Shown here piece by piece: positions 27,534 through 36,601 of a stretch of DNA of 64,000 bases (the first letter of the stretch is position 1; every line of letters starts with the position of its first letter). The DNA is from CAYUET01 sp964443875 (GTDB lineage: Bacteria > Auribacterota > JAFGBW01). A program made the translations under genes and the position numbers. The stretch lies in NCBI GenBank assembly GCA_964443875.1, contig CAYUET010000009.1, positions 41,394 through 105,393 of the forward strand. The letters are read 5' to 3'. Under the pieces are notes generated by a model. That model was not told where the DNA came from. It worked only from the letters and a program-made list of their open reading frames with translations, and did not search any database.

Positions 27534-27979
27534 AATTTTTTTCCTTTTTCTTTCGGATTATTCCTTAAAAATCTATACACACTAAGTTCAATTTCATCTC
27601 TGATCTTTCTGATTTCTGAAAGTATTTCTTCATGAGGGCCCCTCAAAGCTCCGGGATCTCTGAAACTCCAGTGAAGCCTTTTTGTAAATCCGGGAAAAAC
27701 AGGACACTTTTCTGCGCCGGCTTCATCGCAGACCGTAATGACATGGGAAAACGGAATATCCTGTTTAATAAAATCAAATACTGACTTTGTCCTGTTTTTT
27801 GAAATATCCAGCCCTTTTTCCTTCATGACCAGAACAACATCGGGGTTTAATATTCCCGGCTCCAGCCCCGCACTGCAGGCTTCTACGGTATTTTTTCCAT
27901 AATGCTTCATAAAGGCTTCTGCCATCTGACTTCTCGCAGAATTATGCAGGCAGACAAAAAGTATTTTTAATTTTTCCAT
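27530..27979 (-). CDS. arsC: Thioredoxin-dependent arsenate reductase / LMW phosphatase-fold protein
   Basis: 149 residues from ATG 27979, chosen for the AGGAG eight bases upstream rather than the earlier ATG at 28015. The P-loop VCLHNSARSQMAEAF carries the nucleophilic Cys-X5-Arg, and VCDEAGAEKCPVFPG plus HWSFRDPGAL are the ArsC features. It reduces arsenate to arsenite. No arsR, arsB or acr3 lies beside it; it is coupled to a glycosyltransferase, so another phosphatase function is possible. Confidence 0.85.
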   Translation of the reverse strand: MEKLKILFVCLHNSARSQMAEAFMKHYGKNTVEACSAGLEPGILNPDVVLVMKEKGLDISKNRTKSVFDFIKQDIPFSHVITVCDEAGAEKCPVFPGFTKRLHWSFRDPGALRGPHEEILSEIRKIRDEIELSVYRFLRNNPKEKGKKF

Positions 27980-28250
27980 GAGCAGATTCTCCTGTTTCCA
28001 TAATTGGGTGACCATTAACAGAAATCAGTATTGCGGGGGAATGTTAGGCATTCATTAGGAATCCATTAAAAAAGGATTAATCATTTAAAATTAACTGGAA
28101 CTCCCTGAAAAAGGAGTTACCCTGCCTTCCCATTGCCTGAAAACCCAGGGATTTCATGGAAAAGAAGTGATTTCGGAAATATTTTCTCCTGTCCTCTCTG
28201 CATATTTTAACCGGATTTAAAATTAAAAATAATTATTTATCGATAATTAT

Positions 28251-28279
28251 TTGACAACGGCCGGTTCTCCGTGTATCTT
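28251..28279 (+). promoter_or_regulatory. Sigma-70 promoter with long leader for the RhlE helicase gene
   Basis: TTGACA at 28251-28256 and TATCTT at 28274-28279, separated by 17 bases. The expected transcript start near 28286 leaves a leader of about 245 bases before the ATG at 28531. An inverted repeat, AATAATTA/TAATTATT, lies just upstream. The whole 551-base gap from 27980 holds no convincing gene. Long leaders are common on DEAD-box helicase mRNAs subject to cold or autogenous control; that part is analogy. Confidence 0.65.
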
Positions 28280-28530
28280 CTTTCAAGATAATTCTGAACG
28301 GCCTATCTTTTTATGAAAGCCTTCCATTTCTGGTATCAGACGAAAAAGACCTAGAATGAGTGAATCTTAAATCCCGTTTATCCCGCGGGCTCTTTTCAGA
28401 AATTTTATACTGTTAAAAGATTTTTTAAGATTTAGCACCGATTCCGAACATAACTGATATTTATATTATATTTTTGAAACCTGTTTGATTCAACTTTTTC
28501 GGTCGGGTTCATATAAGGAGACTTACTCTA

Positions 28531-29808
28531 ATGTTATTCGAAGACTTAAATCTAATCGCGCCTATCCTGGATGCAGTAAAAAAAGAAGGATATGAGCACC
28601 CCACCCCCATTCAGGAAAAAGCAATCCCTGTCATTCTTCAGGGAAAAGATCTGATCGGCTGCGCTCAGACCGGAACAGGAAAAACAGCTGCCTTTACCCT
28701 TCCCATCCTGCAGCTACTTCAGGAAGAAAAAAAACAAAATAAAGGTCCGCAAGGCATCAGGGCTTTAATTCTCACCCCTACCCGCGAACTGGCGGTACAG
28801 ATCGGTGAAAGTTTTTCCGCATACGGAAGATTCACAGGGTTGAAGCATACGGTTATTTTCGGCGGAGTATCGCAAAATCCGCAAACCGACGCCCTCAGGA
28901 GAGGTGTGGATACGGTGGTTGCAACCCCCGGAAGACTTCTTGATCTGATTCACCAGAAACAGGTTCATCTGCGCCAGGTCACGATGTTTGTCCTGGATGA
29001 AGCCGACCGCATGCTGGACATGGGCTTTATCAGAGACATCCAGAAAATCATCAGCTATCTGCCGCAGAAAAAACAGACTCTTTTATTCTCGGCCACCATG
29101 CCTCCGGAAATTGCGAGTCTTTCCCGAAGCCTGATGAATCACCCTGAAACCATTTCGGTCACACCTCCCTCTTCAACCGTGGAAAGCATCAAACAGGGAG
29201 TATATTTCATCAATAAAAGAGATAAAAAGAATCTGCTGATCCAGCTTTTAAAGGAACAGGATATTCCCTCTGCCCTGGTCTTTACCCGTACCAAACACGG
29301 GGCAGATCATGTGACACGGGATATTCGCAATGCCGGGATCAATGCCGAGGCCATCCATGGCAACAAATCCCAGGGAGCCCGTCAGGCTGCCTTAAAAAAC
29401 TTCAAATCCAAAAAAACAAGAGTCCTTGTGGCCACCGACATCGCGGCAAGAGGCATTGATGTGGATGAGCTTTCTCATGTCATCAATTATGAACTGCCGA
29501 ATACGCCGGAAACCTATGTCCATAGAATCGGAAGAACAGGAAGAGCCGGCTTAAGCGGAATTGCCTTATCCTTCTGTGATTCAGAAGAAAAGAGCTTTTT
29601 ACGGGATATCAACCGGCTGATTCCAAAACCTATTCCCGTGATTAAGGATCATCCTTTTTGTCAGCCCGGAGAGTCTATTAACGAACCTCTTAAAAAAGAG
29701 CCGCCCAAACGCTTCTACCCTAACCGCAGCAACAGCGGCGCTGTAGGATATTTCCGAAGAAAAGAAATGGGCCGTTTCGGAAGAGCCTCCACATTCGGAA
29801 ATAATTAA
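28531..29808 (+). CDS. rhlE: DEAD-box ATP-dependent RNA helicase, RhlE type
   Basis: 425 residues with two RecA domains and all motifs: Q-motif PTPIQEKAIP, I AQTGTGKTAAF, Ia PTRELA, Ib TPGRLLDL, II DEADRM, III SATMP, IV ALVFTRTKHGAD, V ATDIAARGIDV and VI HRIGRTGRAG. A short basic C-terminal tail (RFYPNRSNSGAVG) is typical of RhlE. It unwinds RNA during ribosome assembly or mRNA turnover. AAGGAG precedes the ATG. Confidence 0.95.
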   Translation: MLFEDLNLIAPILDAVKKEGYEHPTPIQEKAIPVILQGKDLIGCAQTGTGKTAAFTLPILQLLQEEKKQNKGPQGIRALILTPTRELAVQIGESFSAYGRFTGLKHTVIFGGVSQNPQTDALRRGVDTVVATPGRLLDLIHQKQVHLRQVTMFVLDEADRMLDMGFIRDIQKIISYLPQKKQTLLFSATMPPEIASLSRSLMNHPETISVTPPSSTVESIKQGVYFINKRDKKNLLIQLLKEQDIPSALVFTRTKHGADHVTRDIRNAGINAEAIHGNKSQGARQAALKNFKSKKTRVLVATDIAARGIDVDELSHVINYELPNTPETYVHRIGRTGRAGLSGIALSFCDSEEKSFLRDINRLIPKPIPVIKDHPFCQPGESINEPLKKEPPKRFYPNRSNSGAVGYFRRKEMGRFGRASTFGNN

Positions 29809-30123
29809 TTCTTTTTTCAGCAATTCCAATAACCGGAAGCCTGCAAAGGAAGTAAAATTTCTTTGCAGCCCGGCTTATTCATGAGACTTGGTTTTCACGG
29901 ACGCATTAGAAATACTCCCGTGAGTTATGGTTCTGTCTTTCTGTGAACAAAAGACACGAGCTTTCATGGAACGTAACAGGCTTAATCGCGGCAAGTCATG
30001 ATCTGTCCGGACGGATCCTCCAAAAAGCAAGAAACTCTTTTATCCCGTGCATTAAAGGTTGAAAGCAGTATACAAAACTGCTATATCTTTTTTTAAAATA
30101 AACAAGCATGGAGATGAGTTTCA
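29809..30123 (+). promoter_or_regulatory. Intergenic region with candidate ftsH promoter
   Basis: The 315-base gap contains a hairpin (CTGCAAAG / CTTTGCAG, about 29841-29868) shortly after the helicase stop, possibly transcript-ending although no T-run follows. TTGAAA at 30059-30064 and TATATC at 30082-30087, 17 bases apart, form a plausible ftsH promoter. The spacer is itself an inverted repeat (GCAGT...ACTGC), which could bind a regulator. Confidence 0.45.
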
Positions 30124-32115
30124 ATGTCAGATCAAACGCAAAAGGACAACAGTTCAAAAGATAAAGATCCCGAGAAAAATAAGGGAAACAATCCCTTTTT
30201 TAATTTTGGAGATAAAAAAAACAGTTCACCTAACGGGGGAATGTCCCCCATAGCCATATGGGCTATTATCTTCGCAGCCATTGTTGCTCTGCTCACTATG
30301 AGTTCCCCGAAAAGTAATTCCTCTGAGCTCACCTATTCCTCTTTCAAAGAAAAGGTGAGAACGGGGAATGTTCTTTCTCTTTCCTTTTCGGAAACCTCTG
30401 TCACCGCCACCGGAATCATGCGCGACTCCCTTGGAAACCAGTCTAAATTTTCAGTCAATGTCATACGGGAAGATCCCGATCTCATGAGGCTTTTAGATGA
30501 AAACCGTGTAAATGTAAAAGTAAACAGCACCAATGTCTGGCTGAACAACCTTTTCTATACCTTTCTTTCCCCCCTCATCTTTGTCCTCTTTTTATATCTT
30601 TTCATTTATCGGGGCATGCGGGGCTTCGGAAAAGGGGCCATGTCCTTTGGGAAAAGCCGGGCAAAACTTCAGGACAAGGAAAAAACAACGTTTGCGGACA
30701 TCGCCGGGGTCAATGAAGCCAAGGAAGAAGTCAAGGAAGTCATTGATTTTTTAAAAAATCCCAAAAAATATAAAGAAATCGGGGCAAGGCTTCCCAAAGG
30801 CGTTCTTCTGGTCGGTCATCCCGGAACAGGAAAAACCCTTTTGGCCCGTGCTATTGCAGGGGAGGCGGGAGTTCCCTTCTTTTCTCTCTGTGGCTCGGAT
30901 TTCGTTGAAATGTTTGTAGGAGTAGGGGCCTCCCGCGTAAGAGATCTTTTTGAGCAGGGGAAGAAAAACGCTCCCTGCATCATGTTTCTGGACGAGATTG
31001 ATGCCGTAGGAAGACACCGCGGCGCAGGAATCGGCGGAGGACATGATGAACGCGAACAGACACTCAATGCGCTTTTAGTGGAACTGGACGGATTTGATAC
31101 GGATACCGGAGTCATCATGATTGCCTCCACCAACAGACCCGATGTTTTAGACCCGGCCCTTTTAAGACCCGGACGTTTCGACCGCCAGATCGTACTCGAT
31201 CTGCCTGATCTCAATGCCCGTGAAGACATTTTGAAAGTTCACTGCCGAAAGATTAAACTGGAAGACAATGTGAATCTGCATCAGATTGCAAAAGCCACCG
31301 TGTTTTTTTCAGGCGCCGATCTTGCCAACCTGGTTAATGAAGCGGCACTTTTAGCAACACGCAAGGGATTATCCAAGGTATCGTTTCAGGAACTTGATGA
31401 AGCCCGGGACAAAGTCTCTTTCGGCCGCGAGCGCAAATCCAAATTTATTTCCGAGGAAGACAAAAAAAATACCGCCTGGCATGAAGCCGGGCATGCCCTG
31501 GTTTCCCTCAAATGCAAATACCATGACCCCCTGCACAAGGTGACCATTATTCCCCGGGGTCAGGCAGCAGGCATGGCCATGTATTACCCGGAAAAGGACA
31601 GACAGGGGCTCAATAAGCTTCAGCTGCTCGATAAAATCTGTGTAGCCTTTGGCGGACGTGCGGCCGAAATGCATATCTTCAATATCGAATCCACCGGTGC
31701 CTCCATGGATATTAAAACGGCTTCTGAGCTTGCAAGACGCATGGTGTGCGAATTCGGAATGAGTGAAATGGGGCCTCAGGCCTTTGGAAACCGCGAAGAA
31801 CACATGTTCCTGGGCCGAGAAATTTCCCGCTCCACGGATTATTCGGAATTCACCTCTCAGCAGATTGATTCCACCATTCATAAACTTATTTCCGAACAGT
31901 ATTCCCGGGCTGAAAGTCTTATCAAAGAAAATGCACACGAACTTAAAATTATCGCCGAAGCTCTTCTCGAATATGAAACGCTGACCGCGGATGAAATCTA
32001 TCAGCTGATCCGCGGCGAAGCCCTGACAAAACAGAAAGCACAGCCTCAGGCTCAGACCCCGGAAACAACCCCTAAACCTGCGGAAGACAAACCTTCCGGC
32101 AGCAATAATACCTAG
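30124..32115 (+). CDS. ftsH: ATP-dependent zinc metalloprotease FtsH
   Basis: 663 residues, anchored by two N-terminal membrane segments (about 40-60 and 138-158) around a small periplasmic domain. The AAA+ module has Walker A GHPGTGKT (about 230), Walker B IMFLDEIDAVG and the SRH PALLRPGRFDRQI. The protease site HEAGH is near residue 453. It degrades unneeded membrane and regulatory proteins. The Gln/Pro/Thr-rich C-terminal tail is usual. First gene of ftsH-folP-cdaA-cdaR-truD. GGAGATGAG lies before the ATG. Confidence 0.97.
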   Translation: MSDQTQKDNSSKDKDPEKNKGNNPFFNFGDKKNSSPNGGMSPIAIWAIIFAAIVALLTMSSPKSNSSELTYSSFKEKVRTGNVLSLSFSETSVTATGIMRDSLGNQSKFSVNVIREDPDLMRLLDENRVNVKVNSTNVWLNNLFYTFLSPLIFVLFLYLFIYRGMRGFGKGAMSFGKSRAKLQDKEKTTFADIAGVNEAKEEVKEVIDFLKNPKKYKEIGARLPKGVLLVGHPGTGKTLLARAIAGEAGVPFFSLCGSDFVEMFVGVGASRVRDLFEQGKKNAPCIMFLDEIDAVGRHRGAGIGGGHDEREQTLNALLVELDGFDTDTGVIMIASTNRPDVLDPALLRPGRFDRQIVLDLPDLNAREDILKVHCRKIKLEDNVNLHQIAKATVFFSGADLANLVNEAALLATRKGLSKVSFQELDEARDKVSFGRERKSKFISEEDKKNTAWHEAGHALVSLKCKYHDPLHKVTIIPRGQAAGMAMYYPEKDRQGLNKLQLLDKICVAFGGRAAEMHIFNIESTGASMDIKTASELARRMVCEFGMSEMGPQAFGNREEHMFLGREISRSTDYSEFTSQQIDSTIHKLISEQYSRAESLIKENAHELKIIAEALLEYETLTADEIYQLIRGEALTKQKAQPQAQTPETTPKPAEDKPSGSNNT

Positions 32116-32129
32116 AATGGATCAAAAAA

Positions 32130-32966
32130 ATGTCTATGACAGAGCCTTCCGAAAAGATGAAACTTCCCCAAATCATGGGGATATTAAATCTTACGGAAGA
32201 TTCTTTTTTTGATGGCGGAAGCTTTTTAAAAACCGAAAAGGCTGCGGCTCACTTCCAGCAAATGATCTCCGAAGGGGCGGACATCATCGACATCGGTGCG
32301 GAATCTTCACGTCCGGGGTCCAAACCGGTTGAGGAATCTCTGGAATGCAAACGCATCGAAATGCTTTTAGAAAAAATTCCAGCCGAACGTAAAGTATCCA
32401 TCTCCATTGATACCTCCAGAGCCCTTGTTGCAGAAATGGCTCTTAAAAAAGGGGTGGAAATCATCAATGACATCTATTCTCTGGATCGCGATCCGGATAT
32501 GATCCGGGTGTTGAGGAACTATCCCTGCCGCGTGGTTCTCATGCACATGCAGGGCACCCCGCAAACCATGCAGGAACATCCTCATTACAAAAATGTTATC
32601 AGCGAAATCACTGAATTTTTCAAACGAAAAACAGAAGAAGTCATCAAAGCCGGAATCGATGCTTCCCGCCTCATTCTGGATCCTGGAATCGGATTCGGCA
32701 AAACACTTGCCCATAATCTGGAAATCATGAAAAATATCTCCGTTTTTAAAAAGCTTGGATTTCCTGTCCTCCTGGGACCTTCCCGTAAATCCTTCATAGG
32801 ACAGATTACAGGAGCCCCTGTAGAAAACCGACTGTTTGGGACAGCGGCGGCTGTTTCTCTTCTGACGGAATGGGGTGTGGATATCCTGAGGGTTCATGAT
32901 GTCTATGAAATGTGTCAGGTCATACGGGTGGCCAAAGTCCTTTCTTCAGGAGGAAATCCCTCATGA
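32130..32966 (+). CDS. folP: Dihydropteroate synthase
   Basis: 278 residues, TIM barrel. MGILNLTEDSFFDGGSF, DIGAESSRPGS and LILDPGIGFGKTLAHN are the three signature regions binding pterin pyrophosphate and p-aminobenzoate. It forms dihydropteroate in folate synthesis. The ATG is 15 bases after ftsH. The stop overlaps the cdaA start (ATGA). Confidence 0.96.
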   Translation: MSMTEPSEKMKLPQIMGILNLTEDSFFDGGSFLKTEKAAAHFQQMISEGADIIDIGAESSRPGSKPVEESLECKRIEMLLEKIPAERKVSISIDTSRALVAEMALKKGVEIINDIYSLDRDPDMIRVLRNYPCRVVLMHMQGTPQTMQEHPHYKNVISEITEFFKRKTEEVIKAGIDASRLILDPGIGFGKTLAHNLEIMKNISVFKKLGFPVLLGPSRKSFIGQITGAPVENRLFGTAAAVSLLTEWGVDILRVHDVYEMCQVIRVAKVLSSGGNPS

Positions 32967-33757
32967 TTTCCCAATGGTGGAGGCCTGTGATTGAAATAGG
33001 CGTTTTTTCAGTTCTTTTTTATTACTCATTTCTCTTTCTGAAAGGAACGCGTGCCTACCAGGTTCTGAAAGGGATGACCATTCTGCTTTTGACATACGCG
33101 CTGGCCAAATCCCTGGATCTCACGGTGATCACTTTTATTCTGGGTAAATTTTTCGGTGTGGCGATTATCGCCTTTGTGGTCTTATTCCAATCCGAATTGC
33201 GAAGAGCCCTGGCTGCCATTGGAAGATCTCATTTTGACGCTCATGCCCAGGGAGCGGAAAACATCGTGGAGGTTCTTCTGGATGCGGTAAGCCTTTTAAA
33301 GGAAAAATATATCGGGGCCCTGATCGTTATCATGAGGGAAAATTCTCTGAAACCTTTCATGGATACAGGAGTCGCGATTGATTCCATATGCTCTGTGGAA
33401 TTATTTCTGACCATTTTCACCCTCAAAACACCCCTCCATGACGGGGCTGTCATTATCGACGGCAACCGGATTATGGCCGCCGCCTGCCTTCTCCCCCTTT
33501 CGCAGCGAGGCAGAATGACTCATGCCCCCATGGGAACAAGACACAGGGCTGCTATCGGCCTCACGGAAGAAACTGATGCCCTCGTTTTAATCGTTTCAGA
33601 GGAAAACGGCTATGTCTCCATTGCAGAAGGAGGCAAGATAGATATCAATGTCAGCATGAACCATCTTAAAAATGTTCTCCTCGAAATCTATAACATTGAT
33701 GAACAAAAGAAAAAAAATGTATTTAAACAATTTATTCAGCGGATCTTTCAAAGGTAG
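32963..33757 (+). CDS. cdaA: Diadenylate cyclase CdaA
   Basis: 264 residues from ATG 32963, which overlaps the folP stop and has AGGAGG upstream; an earlier in-frame start lies inside folP. Three N-terminal membrane helices (to about residue 85) precede a DAC domain with DGAVII (about 159) and GTRHRAAIGLTEETDALV (Arg-His-Arg near 193), both required for making c-di-AMP from two ATP. The family product is an essential second messenger controlling K+ and osmolyte uptake. It is followed by its usual regulator. Confidence 0.96.
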   Translation: MISQWWRPVIEIGVFSVLFYYSFLFLKGTRAYQVLKGMTILLLTYALAKSLDLTVITFILGKFFGVAIIAFVVLFQSELRRALAAIGRSHFDAHAQGAENIVEVLLDAVSLLKEKYIGALIVIMRENSLKPFMDTGVAIDSICSVELFLTIFTLKTPLHDGAVIIDGNRIMAAACLLPLSQRGRMTHAPMGTRHRAAIGLTEETDALVLIVSEENGYVSIAEGGKIDINVSMNHLKNVLLEIYNIDEQKKKNVFKQFIQRIFQR

Positions 33758-33766
33758 TCCTAAATT

Positions 33767-34687
33767 ATGATTAAAAAATTTTTAATGAACAATACTGCTA
33801 TTAAAATAGCCTGTCTGATTCTTGCCGTATTCATGTGGTACGCGCTCAAAAACGAAGAAACCATGACCAAAACCATGGAAGTCTATCTTTCCCCCAAAAT
33901 CCATGAATCCATGTATCTGGTGAACATCAGCCCGGTTTCAGTTCATGTCACTCTTTCCGGAAGCAGAAAAGCGATTAAGGATATGCAGAATTTCGGACAC
34001 TCAATGGAACTTGACTTAACCAAGGAGCTCGAACCTAAAATCATCCAGAATGAACTCCGGGAATCTGATTTTTCCTTTCCGGAGAATTTTAATATCACCA
34101 GCATTGTTCCCCAGAAAATCGATGTAGAAATCGACCGTCTGGGATCCAAATATCTGCCCGTTGAGGCAGTAACCGGGGGGATGGTCGCGGCCAACCACGT
34201 GCTGGGGCAGATTGACCTGATCCCCTCCCGGATCAAAGTCGACGGTCCGGAAAAGATACTGGCCACCCTTGTCTCGCTCAAGACTGAAAAAATCAATATT
34301 GAAAACATGAATACCAATTTCATTCAGGAAGTAAACGTAATTCCTCCTTTCACCGGCTATAAAACCAACCAGTCGGTAAAAGCCATCATCACCATCAATA
34401 AGTCCAAAGAAGAAAAGATTTTCGAGAACATTCCTGTCCGGATTCTTCAGCCTGTAGGACTTTTTTACAAATGCACAGTCAAACCTTCAGAAATCAGCCT
34501 CAAAGTCTCTGCCAGCACCTTTGATTTTCAGGGCATCAGCAGCGATGATTTTTCAGCTCACGTCGATATCACAGGACTTCAGGCCGGAGTCTATGAGCTT
34601 CCGGTGATCATTATGAAAAAAGATGCCTTCAACCTTATCGAGGTGAATCCCAAATCTGTTGAAGTCACTGTCGGCGACAGAGTCTGA
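33767..34687 (+). CDS. cdaR: YbbR-domain protein, CdaA regulator
   Basis: 306 residues: one N-terminal membrane helix (about 10-25) followed by repeated YbbR-like beta domains (for example VNISPVSVHVTLSGSRKAIK and GQIDLIPSRIKVDGPEKIL). In Firmicutes, YbbR/CdaR proteins bind CdaA and tune c-di-AMP synthesis at the membrane. The start is nine bases after cdaA, which supports the same role. Confidence 0.9.
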   Translation: MIKKFLMNNTAIKIACLILAVFMWYALKNEETMTKTMEVYLSPKIHESMYLVNISPVSVHVTLSGSRKAIKDMQNFGHSMELDLTKELEPKIIQNELRESDFSFPENFNITSIVPQKIDVEIDRLGSKYLPVEAVTGGMVAANHVLGQIDLIPSRIKVDGPEKILATLVSLKTEKINIENMNTNFIQEVNVIPPFTGYKTNQSVKAIITINKSKEEKIFENIPVRILQPVGLFYKCTVKPSEISLKVSASTFDFQGISSDDFSAHVDITGLQAGVYELPVIIMKKDAFNLIEVNPKSVEVTVGDRV

Positions 34688-34689
34688 TA

Positions 34690-35889
34690 ATGAAAAAAAT
34701 CACAGAATACCGCATTAAACATATGCCTGAAGATTTCGTGGTGGAAGAAAAATCCTCACTTCCTCTTACAAAAGACGGAGAATTTTCAGTATTCCGTCTT
34801 ACCAAAAAAAACTGGAATACGGAAGACGCCCTTTCCTTCATCTCCCGGCATTTCAAATTACCCTCCAATTCCCTGCAGTATGGGGGCCGAAAAGACCGCA
34901 AAGCAATCACCTCTCAATGGATCACCGTTCAGAGTAAGAAACAGCTGCCGAAATCCTGGAAAGAAAAAGATCTCCGCCTCGAATTCGAAGGAAAAATGGA
35001 TCGCCCCATGGGGCCTGATTTGATTCTTTCCAACCGTTTTACGATCACGCTGCGAAACCTCTCTTCTGAAGAAACCGAATGGCTGAACAATAAACGAATT
35101 CCAGGTGTTTTTGAAAAAGGCTATGTCAATTATTTTGACGATCAGCGTTTTAGCGGCGTGGATCCCATGCGCGGATTCCTGGGAGAAAAAATTGTTCAGA
35201 AGCATTATAACGGGGCTTTAAAAATCTACATCTGCCATGCAGACCATGACGCTTCAGCAGAAGAACGCAAAAGAAAACAGTTTTTCTGGGACAACTGGAA
35301 AAACTGGTCCCTTTGCCTCTCGGAGGCAAAAACCGCGTTTGAAAAAAAGATTTTTCACGGACTTTCTTCCCGTGGGAATGCTTTTTTGACGCTTCTCCAG
35401 GAAATTCCCGGAAAAGAACTAAGCTTTCATTATTCGGTTTACCAGGCGTTTTTATGGAATGAAGCCATGAGACGCTATTGCCGGAAGGAAAAAAAACTGG
35501 AATCCGCTCCGGGTCTGTTCGGAGAATATCTCTTCCCTCTGGATCTTTCTTCTCTAAAAAAAGAAACCTTTCTCTCTTTGATTCTCCCACTTATGGACTC
35601 CCATAAAAAATCATTTCCGGACGATGAGATGGAAAAAATCCTGGAATTCATTCTGAAGGAACGGGAGATTTCCCCTGCAGCCTTCAACTGCAGAGGATTG
35701 AGGCAGGCCTTTTTCAAAGCCAGTGAAAGAAAAATCTGGGTTCTTCCAGAGGCCTATAACCAGAAAATATTTCCTGACGACCGCTTCCCTGAACGTTTTA
35801 AAACAGATCTGTGTTTTGAGCTTCCCAGAGGAAGCTATGCCACCATGCTTATAAAAAAAATATTTGCTTTTAATCCTGAAACCCCGTGA
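34690..35889 (+). CDS. truD: tRNA pseudouridine synthase D
   Basis: 399 residues. The TruD catalytic region GGRKDRKAITSQW holds the active Asp (about residue 64), and NYFDDQRFSG follows. The enzyme makes pseudouridine 13 in tRNA-Glu. It starts two bases after cdaR and so belongs to the same operon, where related bacteria usually carry glmM. No terminator hairpin is obvious after the stop. Confidence 0.93.
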   Translation: MKKITEYRIKHMPEDFVVEEKSSLPLTKDGEFSVFRLTKKNWNTEDALSFISRHFKLPSNSLQYGGRKDRKAITSQWITVQSKKQLPKSWKEKDLRLEFEGKMDRPMGPDLILSNRFTITLRNLSSEETEWLNNKRIPGVFEKGYVNYFDDQRFSGVDPMRGFLGEKIVQKHYNGALKIYICHADHDASAEERKRKQFFWDNWKNWSLCLSEAKTAFEKKIFHGLSSRGNAFLTLLQEIPGKELSFHYSVYQAFLWNEAMRRYCRKEKKLESAPGLFGEYLFPLDLSSLKKETFLSLILPLMDSHKKSFPDDEMEKILEFILKEREISPAAFNCRGLRQAFFKASERKIWVLPEAYNQKIFPDDRFPERFKTDLCFELPRGSYATMLIKKIFAFNPETP

Positions 35890-36298
35890 TCTGGATTTTA
35901 TCATTAGCTAACAAAAAAGCCGTCAAACAGTCTGATGGATAAATAAATTTAGTTTTGATTATTTTCCGGCGGGATTCAAGAAATATAAAAGGTCCGGGTC
36001 TTAAACGTAAAGGATTCATGCCCCTTAGCCAGATAACGATAAAACAAGAAGGATTACTTATGAATTCTCATCTGCCTGCTTTAAAACATGGGATTACGTC
36101 CTCTTTCACGCTTATCCCATACGCACGTTAATCAACGAAAAAAACTAAAAAGAAGCGGCTTCATAAGCCGGCGCTTACGCTTGAAATTCGTTCTAATCCC
36201 AAGGATTGCCTTTCATCCTTCTCATGATCTGACCGGAATACAAATATCCCTGACTCATTTCACAAATGAATAAAAAGTCATCAAAACGACTATAAGAT
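35890..36298. other. Intergenic region with degenerate repeat copy C
   Basis: Bases 36171-36197 on the minus strand share the core CGAATTT-N5-GTAAGCG with repeats A (142-184) and B (45561-45603). A 23-codon open frame from ATG 36060 with AGAAGGA upstream is present but too short to call. Otherwise nothing recognisable. Confidence 0.4.
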
Positions 36299-36415
36299 TC
36301 AGACACTCAGCCTAGAAATGAGATGAAGCATCACAAGACCTGCAATCGCCAGTCCGATCTGAAACATTCCGATAAGGATTACGGATTCAAAGAAGGAGAT
36401 AACATTCTTAATCAT
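36299..36415 (-). CDS. Possible small hydrophobic membrane protein (38 residues)
   Basis: An ATG at 36415 opens a 38-residue frame ending TGA at 36299. Most of it is one hydrophobic helix (SVILIGMFQIGLAIAGLVML) after a short charged start. A weak AAAGG lies about 14 bases upstream. It sits in the AT-rich gap before the XRE regulator gene, oriented divergently. No homologue is recognised; it may be spurious. Confidence 0.35.
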   Translation of the reverse strand: MIKNVISFFESVILIGMFQIGLAIAGLVMLHLISRLSV

Positions 36416-36560
36416 AACGTCTACCCAGCCTTTATTTATCTATTTAAAATAAATTAATAAATTTTTAATAAAAATTAATAATTAAATTTTTTAATGTCAA
36501 ATAAATTTTATATTTTTATTAAATGATTTTTAAAAATTTAGTAATTTTATATATAAAAAA

Positions 36561-36589
36561 TTGACAATGTTGAATATTAAACATATTAA
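36561..36589 (+). promoter_or_regulatory. Promoter with palindromic operator before the XRE-type regulator
   Basis: TTGACA (36561-36566) and TATTAA (36584-36589) are separated by 17 bases. The spacer carries the inverted repeat ATGTT-N8-AACAT (36567-36584), well placed for autorepression by the HTH protein encoded just downstream. The preceding 130 bases are extremely AT-rich. Confidence 0.55.
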
Positions 36590-36601
36590 ATTATAAATTT
36601 T

